Source: Turritopsis dohrnii
Taxonomy: Eukaryota; Cnidaria; Hydrozoa; Anthoathecata; Oceaniidae
Length of the DNA stretch: 64,000 nt
Assembly (NCBI GenBank): GCA_027922465.2
Contig: BQMF02000052.1
Location: 868,001 to 932,000 of the forward strand
Direction: 5' to 3'
Shown here: piece by piece, positions 62,744 through 64,000 of the stretch
How positions within the stretch are numbered: position 1 is the first letter of the stretch
Layout of the letters: each line of letters opens with the position of its first letter
Translations under genes and position numbers: made by a program
The notes under the pieces: model-generated
Seen by the model: only the letters and a program-made list of their open reading frames with translations
Told to the model about the DNA's origin: nothing
Database searches by the model: none

Positions 62744-63486
62744 CAGCCCTCTGAATTAGGAACAAAGACTGACAGCGAAAAAATGCCATCGTATTTGAAA
62801 ATTGCGACGGCAGATCATTATTTACGGCAGCAAAAAAATGCCACCGTGCAAGACGTTACCGACGGCAAACCTTGATTGGTTAATTCAAGTACAAATATTG
62901 GTGTAGAATAATGGCTAATAAAACCAAAACTAAATAGTTTATAAATCAATAGATTTATCTGGAACAAGAAGTTACAAGATTTAAAATTGTAAACCACAGG
63001 GGATTTGCTGTGAACTTGTTCTCTTAATTGTTTGATCATTCATAGTTTAAAAACAACGAACCTACGCGTTAACGTTTTTTTACTAATTTCACAGCAAGCG
63101 AAAAGAAAAATCACGAAATTTGTATTGAAATCAAAACCGAAACTGTTGAATATATAGAATATGAACTTATCGAGAAAAAAATCATCCCAAAACAAAACCC
63201 AAACTGACTTTATAATACTTTATAATAAACATTCCTGCATACAGGCTTTCTATTTGGCATTACGTGAGTATTGTTAAATCGATGAGGTGACGTAAACAAA
63301 TGTTCTATAGAAAGAAAATTTTTGAGAATAAACAGAAGATGTCAGGGGAATTCCCAGGAATACCCCTGACTTGACATATTCAATGTATTCAAAAAACATT
63401 GTCGGCAAAATTTTGCCATCATAATTTTTATTTACGGCAGCTTCACGACGACGAAAGCTGAATGCCGTCGTAAATTCAGAGGGCTA
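62744..63486. mobile_element. 743-bp DNA transposon, non-autonomous, 6-bp target duplication
   Basis: Ends AGCCCTCTGAATT and AATTCAGAGGGCT are perfect 13-bp inverted repeats, flanked by GTGAAG on both sides (62738-62743 and 63487-63492). Near each end are GACGGCA-type motifs and a shared TTATTTACGGCAGC. No transposase frame. Confidence 0.8.
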
Positions 63487-63492
63487 GTGAAG

Positions 63493-64000
63493 ACTCCATT
63501 AAAATCTTTTGTAAGCGTTAAATAAGTCATTGTGAAATGAAATCAATAAAACCAAATTAATAAATCAATAAAACCAAAAAGACGAGAAGAAAGAAGTTTT
63601 GGGATATAAGTAAAAGATAAATAAAAATATAGAAATTTACAACACATTTGCTAAATGCAAATAATGCTACATAAAGAATTATTGCCACGCCATAAAATTG
63701 TATTGCCCATTGAAAATGAAACTTAAAGCACTCAACAAATTGGTTATTATAAAATCTAATTTCATCATAATATATGTAACTCTTTTATCAGATTCCAAGA
63801 TTTCGTATTTCTTCGAATAAACGCCATGGTGTTTATTAAAAATTCTAACTTTTGGATTTGGCGTTTACTGGAGGGCGGCATTCATAAGAGAGCAGCGTTT
63901 ATTACAAAATGAAAAATGAGATGAAAGCAAACAATGTTTTCTTTTCCTTAAAAATTTTACGAAAGATTGTGGAAAAACGCTTTAAACAAAAGATATATTC
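63493..64000. other. Right edge, no gene seen
   Basis: AT-rich. At 63820-63900 a repeat of the GCGTTTACTGGAGGGCGGC ... GCGTTTATTACAAAAT type, related to 8780-8830. Confidence 0.4.

Overview
The window is AT-rich animal nuclear DNA. Genes are split by introns with GT-AG junctions (one GC-AG), and the spaces between and inside them are full of small transposons. A five-exon innexin, a galaxin-like secreted protein, a papain-family cathepsin L, a BEL/Pao retrotransposon and HIRAN-like and Tigger-like remnants together suggest a cnidarian, most likely a hydrozoan/medusozoan. That placement is an inference; no rRNA or mitochondrial marker is present.

Layout, left to right. 1-118: edge of an unidentified minus-strand reading frame. 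655-2026: cathepsin L-like pseudogene (+). 3678-6024: MARVEL-type four-helix membrane protein (-), partly duplicated in tandem and entered by a MITE. 11679-13528: four-exon cathepsin L (+) with an apparent frameshift in its signal peptide. 14540-14991 and 15380-15905: decayed HIRAN-like and Tigger/pogo-like fragments. 16426-19503: innexin (-). 23062-24132: intronless class A GPCR (-). 26111-28067: galaxin-like secreted protein (-). 28.5-36.5 kb: gene-poor and rich in repeats, including a ~2.2 kb inverted repeat with an 18-G run. 36639-49453: POGLUT2/3 (KDELC) O-glucosyltransferase (+), whose seventh coding exon is split by a 6486-bp BEL/Pao element with apparently identical LTRs. 51583-55211: MBD4-like thymine DNA glycosylase (-). 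56188-57252: ANKRD49 (-). 58547-59215: SOUL heme-binding protein (+). 59725-62516: INO80B-like subunit (-), first exon not found.

The genes share no pathway and look like ordinary neighbours. The most notable observations are (1) a fresh BEL/Pao insertion inside a coding exon of POGLUT2/3 with a 5-bp target duplication; (2) seven perfect 33-bp copies of a 5' splice site at the end of another exon of the same gene, all in frame; (3) a candidate tiny terminal exon giving that enzyme an HVEL tail; (4) a tandem duplication that copied half of a MARVEL exon; (5) at least eight palindromic MITE families, one with nine copies here.

All exon boundaries were read by eye from splice-site fit, reading phase and remembered family sequence; none was tested by search or transcript data.
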